DNA of 46,654 nt, from contig JANYCM010000266.1 in assembly GCA_025360285.1 (NCBI GenBank), forward strand, positions 1 through 46,654. Reading direction: 5' to 3'. Origin of the DNA: Sphingomonadales bacterium (GTDB taxonomy: Bacteria; Pseudomonadota; Alphaproteobacteria; Sphingomonadales; Sphingomonadaceae). The position numbers and the translations under genes are program-made. Shown here piece after piece: positions 39,722 to 46,654 of this stretch (the stretch's first letter is position 1; the number at the start of each line of letters is the position of its first letter). The notes under the pieces are model-generated. The model searched no databases and was not told where the DNA came from. It was given only the letters and a program-made list of their open reading frames with translations.

Positions 39722-40824
39722 ACGCGCATGTTCCCGTCGCCCTGCTGGAAGCCGAAGGCGATATCGACCGCGATGTGGCAATCACCCGCGATGTGACGCA
39801 AGCGATGGCCAATCAGGACACGGTGCTGTCCCCGCGCTTTTACACGACCGATTTCGCCGCGATGGACCGTATCGATGTGGCGCCGGTGCGCGCCGAATGG
39901 GATGCGCTGATCGCTGAAATGACCGCCGACCCCAACAAGCGGCATTTCAAGCGCACCGCGGAATTCGATGGCGTCATCGAAAACCTGCCGCCGGCGCTGC
40001 GCATCGAATTCACCGATTTCCTGGTGTCCTCGATGACGTCGGAATTTTCAGGCTGCATTCTTTACGCCGAAATCGCCAAGCGGGTCAGCAATCCGGATGC
40101 CAAGGCGCTGTTCAAGCTGATGGCGCGTGATGAATCGCGCCACGCCGGTTTCATCAATGACAGTTTGAAGGATGCCGGCATCGGTATCGATCTCGGCTTC
40201 CTTACCAAGACCAAGAAATACACCTATTTCCGGCCGAAATTCATCTTCTACGCCACCTACCTGTCGGAAAAGATCGGCTATGCCCGCTACATCACCATCT
40301 TCCGCCAGCTCGAGCGCCATCCCGAACATGAATTCCACCCGATCTTCCGCTGGTTCGAGAATTGGTGCGCCGACGAATTCCGCCACGGCGAGGCCTTCGC
40401 CCTGCTGATGCGCGCCGACCCGAAACTCCTGTCGGGTTACAACAAGCTGTGGATCCGCTTCTTCCTCGTCGCCGTTTATGCGACGATGTACGTCCGCGAT
40501 CACAACCGCCCGGTGCTGTATGACGCCTTTGGCATTGACCCGACCGAATATGATTTCACGGTGTTCGACATCACCACCCGCATCACCGCGCAGGTGTTTC
40601 CGCTGGCGCTCGATACCGATGCGCCGCAATTCCGGATGTTGCTGGAAAAGATGCGCGGCATTTCGGCCGGCATCGATGCGGCGCACAAACAGGGCGGCGT
40701 GATCGGCGGCCTGAAGCGCTTTGGCCTGTCGCTCGCCGCCGGCTTGACCTTCGCCCGCCTTTACCTGCAACCGGTGCAGCGCAGTGAATTGCCCGCCACC
40801 GTCCGGCTCCAGCCCGTCTGGTAG
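39718..40824 (+). CDS. acsF: Mg-protoporphyrin IX monomethyl ester oxidative cyclase AcsF
   Basis: 368 residues, a diiron oxygenase that makes ring E using O2. The diiron ligands are visible in two E/D-x-x-R-H motifs, ARDESRHAGF and CADEFRHGEAFALLMRADP, spaced as in the family, along with ILYAEIAKR. This enzyme marks the oxygen-dependent route; no bchE was seen in the window. It overlaps the preceding small gene by four bases. Confidence 0.97.
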   Translation: MNAHVPVALLEAEGDIDRDVAITRDVTQAMANQDTVLSPRFYTTDFAAMDRIDVAPVRAEWDALIAEMTADPNKRHFKRTAEFDGVIENLPPALRIEFTDFLVSSMTSEFSGCILYAEIAKRVSNPDAKALFKLMARDESRHAGFINDSLKDAGIGIDLGFLTKTKKYTYFRPKFIFYATYLSEKIGYARYITIFRQLERHPEHEFHPIFRWFENWCADEFRHGEAFALLMRADPKLLSGYNKLWIRFFLVAVYATMYVRDHNRPVLYDAFGIDPTEYDFTVFDITTRITAQVFPLALDTDAPQFRMLLEKMRGISAGIDAAHKQGGVIGGLKRFGLSLAAGLTFARLYLQPVQRSELPATVRLQPVW

Positions 40825-40828
40825 TCCG

Positions 40829-41686
40829 GTGTCGGCGCTCGCCTTGCCTTTGTTGTTCGCCACCGTGCTGTGGTTCGTCGCCACCGGCTTTGTGCTGTGG
40901 CTCGATCGGCTGCCGAGCAGCACCTGGCCGGCCAGCATGGTCGGCGCAACGGTGGCCAGCGGCTTTGCCATGGCCGGCATCATCGCGACGGCACCGATGA
41001 CCGGCAGCGCGGCGGCTTATGCGGCCTTTGCCTGCGCCCTGGTGCTGTGGGGCTGGCATGAACTCAGCTTCCTGATGGGCTTTGTTACCGGCCCCAACCG
41101 TTCGGCCTGCCCGCCCGATGCCACCGGCTGGCGGCGCTTCCGCCTCGCCGCCGCCACGCTCATCCACCATGAAGTCGCCATGTTCGTCACCGTCGGCGTC
41201 ATCGCGGCGGCCAGTTGGGGGCAACCCAACCAGACCGCGACACTGACCTTTGTGCTGCTGTTCGTCATGCGCCTGTCGGCCAAGTTCAACATCTTTGCCG
41301 GCGTGCCGCACCTGTCGACCGAAATGATGCCCGATCACATGCGCTATCTCGCCAGCTATTTCCGCATTCGGCCGGCGCGGCTGTTTTTTGCCGCCAGCCT
41401 TACGGGGATCATCCTGCTCGCTGCCTGGCTGGGCAATGCCGCGCTGGCGGCGGATGGCGGGCTTGCCACCGGCTATGCGCTGGCCTTTGCGCTGGTGCTG
41501 CTGGCCTTTATCGAACACGGCTTTCTGGTTGTGCCGTGGCAGGATACGGCGCTGTTTCGCTGGGCCATGGCCGACCGGCGCCTTGCTTCATCGCCGCCGA
41601 GGGCGACAGTTCTGGCAGTGGGCGAGCCAGCTTTAACGTTACGGCAGGCAAATGCGCTTGCAGCCCTTGAAAGCGCAGGGCAATAA
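40829..41686 (+). CDS. puhE: Photosynthetic complex assembly protein PuhE
   Basis: 285 residues with seven or so membrane helices. LVLWGWHELSFLMGFVTGPNR, HHEVAMFVTVGVIAAASW, RLSAKFNIFAGVPHLSTEMMPDHMRYLASYF are strongly conserved in PuhE (DUF3623). It affects bacteriochlorophyll levels and photosystem assembly in Rhodobacter. The GTG at 40829, four bases after the acsF stop, is the likely start. Confidence 0.93.
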   Translation: MSALALPLLFATVLWFVATGFVLWLDRLPSSTWPASMVGATVASGFAMAGIIATAPMTGSAAAYAAFACALVLWGWHELSFLMGFVTGPNRSACPPDATGWRRFRLAAATLIHHEVAMFVTVGVIAAASWGQPNQTATLTFVLLFVMRLSAKFNIFAGVPHLSTEMMPDHMRYLASYFRIRPARLFFAASLTGIILLAAWLGNAALAADGGLATGYALAFALVLLAFIEHGFLVVPWQDTALFRWAMADRRLASSPPRATVLAVGEPALTLRQANALAALESAGQ

Positions 41687-41705
41687 GAGGTTCGGGGAGA
41701 CAAAG

Positions 41706-42929
41706 ATGGATTATGAAGCCCATTTCCAGGCCGCGCTCGATGGCCTGAAGGAACGCGGAAATTACCGCGTCTTTGCAGAATTGCAGCGCCGCCGCGGTGA
41801 ATATCCCCGCGCCACCCGCCACAATGAAGACGGCACCACCCAGGAAGTCACCGTCTGGTGCTCCAATGATTATCTCGGCATGGGCCAACACCCCGATGTC
41901 ATCGAAGCCATGCATGAGGAGCTGGATCGCTCGGGCGCCGGCGCCGGTGGCACGCGCAATATTTCGGGCACGATGCACGCTCACCGCCAGCTTGAGCTTG
42001 AACTGGCCGATCTGCACAACAAGGAAGACGCGCTGCTGTTCACCAGCGGCTATGTCTCCAACTGGGCGGCGCTCGGTACGCTGGCGTCGAAGCTGCCCAA
42101 TTGCATCGTCATTTCAGATGCGCTCAACCATGCCTCGATGATCGAAGGCATTCGCCACAGCCGCGCCGAATGCCTGAAATTCAAGCATAATGACGTTGCC
42201 GATCTCGACCGCCTGCTCGCCGGTATCGAACCCGGTCGGCCCAAGCTGGTCGCCTTTGAAAGCGTCTATTCGATGGATGGCGACATCGCCCCCATCAAGG
42301 AAATCATCGAAGTCGCCGAAAAGCACGGCGCCATGACCTATATCGATGAAGTCCATGCCGTCGGCATGTATGGCGCGCGGGGCGGCGGCGTCGCCGAACG
42401 CGAAGGCCTGATGGACCGGTTGACGGTGATCGAAGGCACGCTCGGCAAGGCCTTTGGCGTTGTTGGCGGCTATATCGCCGGCTCCAAGGCGATGTGCGAT
42501 TTCGTGCGCAGCTTCGCCTCGGGCTTCATCTTCACCACCGCCCTGCCGCCGGCCATCGCCGCCGGCGCGCTGGCCTCGGTCCGCCATTTGAAGGCCAGCC
42601 CGTTCGAACGCAAGCGCCAGCAGGAACGCGTCGCCAAGGTGCGCGCCGCGCTGCGTACCATGGGCATTCCCCAGCTGGAAAACCCCAGCCACATCATCCC
42701 GGTGATGGTCGGTGATGCCAAAAAGGCCAAGATGATCAGCGACTGGTTGATGGACAACCATGGCATCTATGTGCAGCCGATCAACTATCCCACCGTCCCC
42801 GTCGGCACCGAACGCCTGCGCATCACGCCCGGCCCGGTGCATTCGGATGATGACATTGATCGCCTGGTGCGGGCGCTGAGCGATATCTGGGGCCAGTGCG
42901 CACTGCACCGGGTGGAAGCGGCGGCGTAG
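41706..42929 (+). CDS. hemA: 5-aminolevulinate synthase (C4 pathway)
   Basis: 407 residues, a PLP enzyme joining glycine and succinyl-CoA to give ALA. VTVWCSNDYLGMGQHP, GAGGTRNISGTMHAHRQLE, YIDEVHAVGMYGARGGG and VIEGTLGKAFGVVGGY with the PLP lysine at 248 are diagnostic. GGGGAG lies about eight bases before ATG 41706. It is the last gene of the long bchF-puh-hemA run and feeds the whole pathway; another ALA synthase gene may exist elsewhere. Confidence 0.97.
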   Translation: MDYEAHFQAALDGLKERGNYRVFAELQRRRGEYPRATRHNEDGTTQEVTVWCSNDYLGMGQHPDVIEAMHEELDRSGAGAGGTRNISGTMHAHRQLELELADLHNKEDALLFTSGYVSNWAALGTLASKLPNCIVISDALNHASMIEGIRHSRAECLKFKHNDVADLDRLLAGIEPGRPKLVAFESVYSMDGDIAPIKEIIEVAEKHGAMTYIDEVHAVGMYGARGGGVAEREGLMDRLTVIEGTLGKAFGVVGGYIAGSKAMCDFVRSFASGFIFTTALPPAIAAGALASVRHLKASPFERKRQQERVAKVRAALRTMGIPQLENPSHIIPVMVGDAKKAKMISDWLMDNHGIYVQPINYPTVPVGTERLRITPGPVHSDDDIDRLVRALSDIWGQCALHRVEAAA

Positions 42930-42974
42930 CGCCGCACCGCGAGCGCGCAACGCAGCAGCGCGCCGGCAGGCGCA

Positions 42975-43044
42975 AGATCGGCCAGCGAGGCGGACAGCTT
43001 CGCTGGCCGATCTCGTCTGACGTCAGCTTGGGCTTTGCCCAAGC
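42975..43044 (+). terminator. Double-hairpin terminator after hemA
   Basis: First hairpin: perfect 14-bp stem AGATCGGCCAGCGA (42975-42988) and its complement (43000-43013) with an 11-base loop. Second: GCTTGGGC-TTT-GCCCAAGC (43026-43044), followed by a pyrimidine-rich CCTTCCTTGCTTTCC. It should end transcripts coming from bchF to hemA. Confidence 0.75.
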
Positions 43045-43152
43045 CCTTCCTTGCTTTCCGCCCTCCAGATAATCCAACACCGCGTCCGAATCCCGCCAGC
43101 CATCCCCGCCCAACCCACGCTATCTCCCCGGCACCAACCAGGGAGCCAGCCC

Positions 43153-43620
43153 ATGACCTTCCAGATCCACCCCCTTGACCCCGCGCCGTTCGCGCCGCTT
43201 TTTGCCCTTGGTGACGCCGAACTTGCCGCGAAACACGCCCGCCGCATCACCGCCACCAGCAACCCCGGATTCCCCTGCCGCGTCAGCCTCGCCGATGCCG
43301 CGGTCGGCGAGACGCTGATCCTCGTCAATCACCAGCATCTGCCCGGCGACACGCCGTTCCGCGCCAGCCATGCCGTCTTCATCCGCGAAGGCGCCCAACC
43401 GGCGCAGCCCGCGCCCGGCGAACTGCCCGAAGCACTGCGCCGCCGTCTGCTGTCGCTGCGTGCTTTTAATGCCCAATCGATGATGATCGACGCCGATGTC
43501 GCTGAAGGTGAAGCCGCCGGCGCCCGCCTGGCGGCATGGTTCGCCCGGCCCGACACGGCGTTCGTGCATCTCCATACGGCGCGGCAGGGCTGCTTTCTGG
43601 CCGCAGCGGTGCCGGCATGA
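43153..43620 (+). CDS. DUF1203 family protein
   Basis: 155 residues. MTFQIHPLDPAPFAPLFALGDAELAAKHARRITATSNPGFPCRVSLADAAVGE is the DUF1203 start, and HLPGDTPFRASHAVFIRE the conserved middle; it ends FVHLHTARQGCFLAAAVPA. The function of DUF1203 is not established. GGGAG eight bases before ATG 43153 supports the start. Its stop overlaps the next gene by four bases. It lies between hemA and bchI and looks like an insertion into the photosynthesis cluster. Confidence 0.85.
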   Translation: MTFQIHPLDPAPFAPLFALGDAELAAKHARRITATSNPGFPCRVSLADAAVGETLILVNHQHLPGDTPFRASHAVFIREGAQPAQPAPGELPEALRRRLLSLRAFNAQSMMIDADVAEGEAAGARLAAWFARPDTAFVHLHTARQGCFLAAAVPA

Positions 43621-44066
43621 TCGGCCTCATCGTCGCCGCCGCGCTTGCCGCCGCCCCAGCCATCGCCGCCACCCCCGCCGACTGGAATCCGGATGCCATC
43701 GTCTGGCAACGCACCAACCCCGATGGCACCCGCTTCGCCCTGCTGGAGGGCAATCGCGACACCCCTGGCACCGCCTTCACCTACGCTTTCTTCATCCCCG
43801 CCGGCGTCTGGGACGCGGCGCACTGGCACAGTGCCACCGCCCGCGTCTTCGTGGCGCGCGGTACACTCCACCTCGGCTATGGCAACCGCCTCGACCGCGC
43901 CCGGGCCCGCGCCTTCCCGGCCGGCAGCTATCTTCTCGTCCCCGCCGGTGCGGCGCATTTCGATGGATCCGACCGCGACACAATCATCATCGGCACCGCC
44001 ACCGGCCTCTGGTCGACGGATTATGTCGATCGGGCAGCCCCGATGTCAGCCGGGACGCCGCACTGA
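43617..44066 (+). CDS. Exported cupin-fold protein
   Basis: 149 residues with a signal peptide (MIGLIVAAALAAAPAIA-ATPAD). A single cupin domain shows AAHWHSATARVFVARGTLHLGYG and PAGSYLLVPAGAAHFDGS, with His pairs that could bind a metal. The substrate is unknown. It overlaps the DUF1203 gene by four bases and ends 50 bp before bchI. The association with photosynthesis genes may be incidental. Confidence 0.8.
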   Translation: MIGLIVAAALAAAPAIAATPADWNPDAIVWQRTNPDGTRFALLEGNRDTPGTAFTYAFFIPAGVWDAAHWHSATARVFVARGTLHLGYGNRLDRARARAFPAGSYLLVPAGAAHFDGSDRDTIIIGTATGLWSTDYVDRAAPMSAGTPH

Positions 44067-44093
44067 AGCGTCCCACCCTTGCCGCCCATCAAC

Positions 44094-44111
44094 TGTCATG
44101 CCAATTGGACA
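44094..44111 (+). promoter_or_regulatory. PpsR/CrtJ operator upstream of bchI
   Basis: TGTCATGCCAATTGGACA fits TGT-N12-ACA exactly and contains the inner palindrome CCAATTGG. It ends four bases before the bchI ATG at 44116, the same distance as at bchG. A TTGCCG at 44079-44084 could be the -35. Confidence 0.8.
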
Positions 44112-44115
44112 GTCG

Positions 44116-45132
44116 ATGAAAGCTCCCTTCCCGTTCTCGGCCATTGTCGGCCAAACCGAAATGAAACAGGCGCTGTTGATGGCGGCGGTGGAGCCGCGGC
44201 TGGGCGGCGTCATGGTCTTTGGTGATCGCGGCACCGGCAAATCCACCGCGGTGCGCGCGCTCGCCGCGCTGTTGCCGCCGATGAAAATCGTCGCCGGTTG
44301 CCGCTATGGCTGTGCGCCGGCCGATACCGCGCCGTGCCCCGATGATTGCCGCGCCGCCGCCGGCAAGCGCACTGCCGAGGTGTCGGTGCCCTTCGTCGAT
44401 CTGCCGCTGGGGGCCACCGAGGACCGGGTGGTCGGTGCACTCGATCTCGAACGCGCCCTGGCAACAGGGGAGAAGCGCTTCGAACCCGGCCTGCTCGCCA
44501 AGGCCAATCGCGGCTTTCTGTATATTGACGAGATCAACCTGCTTGAGGATCATCTCGTCGATCTGCTGCTCGATGTCGCTGTCTCGGGCCAGAATCTGGT
44601 GGAACGCGAAGGCCTCAGCATCCGCCATGCGGCGCGCTTCATCCTGGTCGGCTCGGGCAATCCCGAGGAAGGCGAATTGCGGCCGCAATTGCTCGATCGC
44701 TTCGGGCTGTCGGTCGATGTCCGTACGCCCACCGATCTTGCCGACCGGATCGAGATCGTCAAACGCTGCGACCGTTTCGATCGTGATCCCGCGGGCTTTG
44801 CCGAAACCTATGCCGCCGCCGAAACCGCCACGCTCGCTGCCATCGCCAAAGCCCGCAAGCGCCTGCCCGATGTGACGGTCAGCGATGCCATGCTCGAACT
44901 CGGCAGCCGGCTGTGCCAGGCGGTCGGCGCTGATGGCCTGCGCGGCGAATTGACCTTGCTGCGCGCCGCCCGCGCCACCGCGGCGCTGGCCGGCAAAAAG
45001 GCCGTCGCCCCGGCGCATGTCGGTGCCGTCGCGGCGCTGGCGCTGCGCCACCGGCTGCGTCGCAACGTGCTCGATGACACGGGATCGACCAGCCGCATCG
45101 CCCGCGCCGTCGCCGAACTCATCCCGGCGTGA
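44116..45132 (+). CDS. bchI: Magnesium chelatase AAA+ subunit BchI
   Basis: 338 residues. AAA+ ATPase: Walker A GDRGTGKS at 36-43, Walker B RGFLYIDEINLLEDHLVD, sensor FILVGSGNPEEGELRPQLLDRFG, and the Mg-chelatase insertion CRYGCAPADTAPCPDDC. The start MKAPFPFSAIVGQTEMKQALL is typical. An in-frame ATG at 44098 would place the PpsR operator within the coding sequence, so 44116 is preferred; no ribosome-binding site is clear. The stop overlaps the bchD GTG. Confidence 0.97.
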   Translation: MKAPFPFSAIVGQTEMKQALLMAAVEPRLGGVMVFGDRGTGKSTAVRALAALLPPMKIVAGCRYGCAPADTAPCPDDCRAAAGKRTAEVSVPFVDLPLGATEDRVVGALDLERALATGEKRFEPGLLAKANRGFLYIDEINLLEDHLVDLLLDVAVSGQNLVEREGLSIRHAARFILVGSGNPEEGELRPQLLDRFGLSVDVRTPTDLADRIEIVKRCDRFDRDPAGFAETYAAAETATLAAIAKARKRLPDVTVSDAMLELGSRLCQAVGADGLRGELTLLRAARATAALAGKKAVAPAHVGAVAALALRHRLRRNVLDDTGSTSRIARAVAELIPA

Positions 45133-46654
45133 GCGACGAAGCCGCCAGCGCCACTCGCTGGGCACTGGCGTTGACCGCCATTGAACTGATTGCCGAGGCC
45201 GAAAGCCTCGGCGGCATCCTGCTCCGCGCCCGCCCCGGCCCGGTGCGCGATGCCTGGGCGGCGGCACTGGCCAGCGTCATCAGCGTGCGCCGCCTGCCGG
45301 CCAGCGCCGATGCCGAAGCGTTGGATGGCGGCCTGGATCTCACCGCGACGCTCGCCGCCGGGCGGCCGGTTCACAAGGCCGGGCTATTGGCCGACATCGG
45401 CAGCGGCGTGCTGCTCATCCCGATGGCCGAGCGCCTGGCGCCGGCGCTTGCCGCGCGCCTCGCCGGCGCGCTTGATGACGGCGGCCCGCGCCTCGTGCTG
45501 TTCGATGAATCAGAGGCCGGCAGCGACGATCATGTCGCCCCCGCACTCGCCGACCGCCTCGCCATCCATCTCGATCTGACCGAGGTGCGCCTGCCCATGG
45601 CGGCGCTCATCGCCGGCGAAACCGGCTTCCCTCCGCAGGTCGATGACATTGCAGCCGGCGATCCCGTCGCCGATTGCGGTACGGCGCTGGCCAGCGCCGG
45701 CGTCGTCCTTGGCATTGATTCGATCCGCGCCCCGATCCAGGCGCAGCGCGTCGCCCATGCCCATGCAGCGCTGGCTGGCCGCCGCGCCATCGCCGCCGGC
45801 GACATGGAGATCGCCGCGCAACTCGTGCTCGGCCCGCGCGCCACGCGCCCGCCGCCGGGCGAAAGCCCGCCGCCACCCGAAGAAGCCCCGGACCAGCCGC
45901 CCGAACCGCCGCCGTCCAGCGATGACAGCAGCCCGGACAATGACGAGAGCCCTGATCAACTGCCGCCCGATGCCACCGATATCGTCCTCGATGCGGCGCA
46001 GACGGCGCTGCCCCCCGGCCTGCTCGATGCGCTGGCCAAGGGTATTCAATTCAAGGCGCCGGGTGGCGGCAGCAGCGGCGCCAAATTGCGCTCGCTGACC
46101 AGCGGCCGCCCCGCCGGTGTCCGTGCCGGGGCGCCGGGGCGCGGCGCCCGGCTGGCGCTCATCGAAACCATCAAGGCCGCCGCCCCCTGGCAGAAACTGC
46201 GGCCCCGGCGGGATGATGGCCGGCTGGCGATCCGCCATGATGACCTGCGCATCCGGCGCTTTGTCGCCCGCGCCCAGGCCACCACGATATTTGCCGTCGA
46301 TGCCTCGGGCTCCGCCGCCTTCGCCCGGCTGGCCGAGGCCAAGGGCGCCATCGAGCTGTTGCTCGCCGCCGCCTATGTCAAACGCGCCGAGGTGGCGCTG
46401 GTGGCGTTTCGGGGGGAGGCGGCGGAAATCAGCCTGCCGCCGACCCGTTCCCTGGCCCGCGCCAAGCGCGAACTGGCGGCGCTGGCCGGCGGCGGCGGCA
46501 CGCCGCTGGCGGCAGGGATCGATCTCGCCCGGCGGGTGGCCGAGGCCGAACGCACCCGCGGCCGTACGCCGCTGGTCGTCGTCCTCACCGATGGCCGCGC
46601 CAACATCGGTGGCGCACCCGGCGTCACCCCCCAGGCGGCGGCGCTGGCCAGCGC
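45129..46654 (+). CDS. bchD: Magnesium chelatase subunit BchD (C-terminus cut by window edge)
   Basis: 508 codons are present; the family is about 550-600 residues, so only the end is missing. The GTG at 45129 overlaps the bchI stop (GTGA). The N-terminal AAA-like domain (1-230) has no intact Walker A, as usual in BchD. An acidic, proline-rich linker (about 238-285, PPPGESPPPPEEAPDQPPEP) leads to a VWA domain with the MIDAS motif DASGS (AVDASGSAAFARL) and VVVLTDGRANIGG. It forms the ATPase ring with BchI that drives Mg insertion into BchH-bound protoporphyrin. bchO may follow beyond the window. Confidence 0.95.
   Translation, partial: MSDEAASATRWALALTAIELIAEAESLGGILLRARPGPVRDAWAAALASVISVRRLPASADAEALDGGLDLTATLAAGRPVHKAGLLADIGSGVLLIPMAERLAPALAARLAGALDDGGPRLVLFDESEAGSDDHVAPALADRLAIHLDLTEVRLPMAALIAGETGFPPQVDDIAAGDPVADCGTALASAGVVLGIDSIRAPIQAQRVAHAHAALAGRRAIAAGDMEIAAQLVLGPRATRPPPGESPPPPEEAPDQPPEPPPSSDDSSPDNDESPDQLPPDATDIVLDAAQTALPPGLLDALAKGIQFKAPGGGSSGAKLRSLTSGRPAGVRAGAPGRGARLALIETIKAAAPWQKLRPRRDDGRLAIRHDDLRIRRFVARAQATTIFAVDASGSAAFARLAEAKGAIELLLAAAYVKRAEVALVAFRGEAAEISLPPTRSLARAKRELAALAGGGGTPLAAGIDLARRVAEAERTRGRTPLVVVLTDGRANIGGAPGVTPQAAALAS

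Overview
The window is GC-rich chromosomal DNA from an alphaproteobacterium, most likely a sphingomonad (Sphingomonadales) that is an aerobic anoxygenic phototroph. The grounds are the gene order of the bacteriochlorophyll/reaction-centre cluster, the oxygen-dependent cyclase acsF, the PucC-like and AerR/PpsR genes, sphingomonad-type TonB receptors and PNAG genes. The genus cannot be fixed from the sequence alone. I saw no tRNA, rRNA, CRISPR array, transposase or phage gene.

Layout. 1-212: start of an aldo/keto reductase, cut by the window edge. 272-6209 (minus): pgaB-pgaC-pgaD for poly-N-acetylglucosamine, then a TonB-dependent receptor; no pgaA is seen. 6475-9325: a small membrane protein, a right-handed beta-helix protein and a secreted glycerophosphodiester phosphodiesterase. 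9332-10628 (minus): sufE and two hotdog thioesterases. 10836-15882: an expanded phage-shock (Psp) envelope-stress locus. A 54-residue exported peptide, pspA, pspB, two PspC proteins and six further small PspB-like proteins lie on the minus strand behind a near-consensus sigma-54 promoter, and pspF is divergent. Direct copies of one palindromic repeat flank this module. 16065-20328: ispZ/yciB, ccmA-ccmB and a second TonB receptor. 20344-20704: a gene-free stretch.

20705-46654 is the photosynthesis gene cluster. Minus strand, in transcription order: aerR(ppaA), ppsR, bchG, a pucC-family transporter gene, bchP, tspO. Plus strand: bchF-bchN-bchB-bchH-bchL-bchM-lhaA-puhA-puhB-puhC-orf-acsF-puhE-hemA, a double-hairpin terminator, a DUF1203 gene and a cupin gene, then bchI and bchD (bchD runs off the end). 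Together these make 5-aminolevulinate (HemA), insert Mg (BchHID), methylate (BchM), close ring E with O2 (AcsF), reduce protochlorophyllide in the dark (BchLNB), hydrate the 3-vinyl group (BchF) and add and reduce the tail (BchG, BchP). PuhABCE, LhaA and the other PucC protein assemble the photosystem, and PpsR, AerR and TspO regulate it. Most neighbours overlap by 1-4 bases.

Most notable observations: (1) the sigma-54/PspF-controlled array of seven PspB-like proteins whose C-terminal motif also ends PspC; (2) a palindromic repeat lying in frame inside bchB and encoding a linker segment; (3) exact TGT-N12-ACA (PpsR/CrtJ) sites that end four bases before the start codons of both bchG and bchI, which suggests very short or absent leaders.
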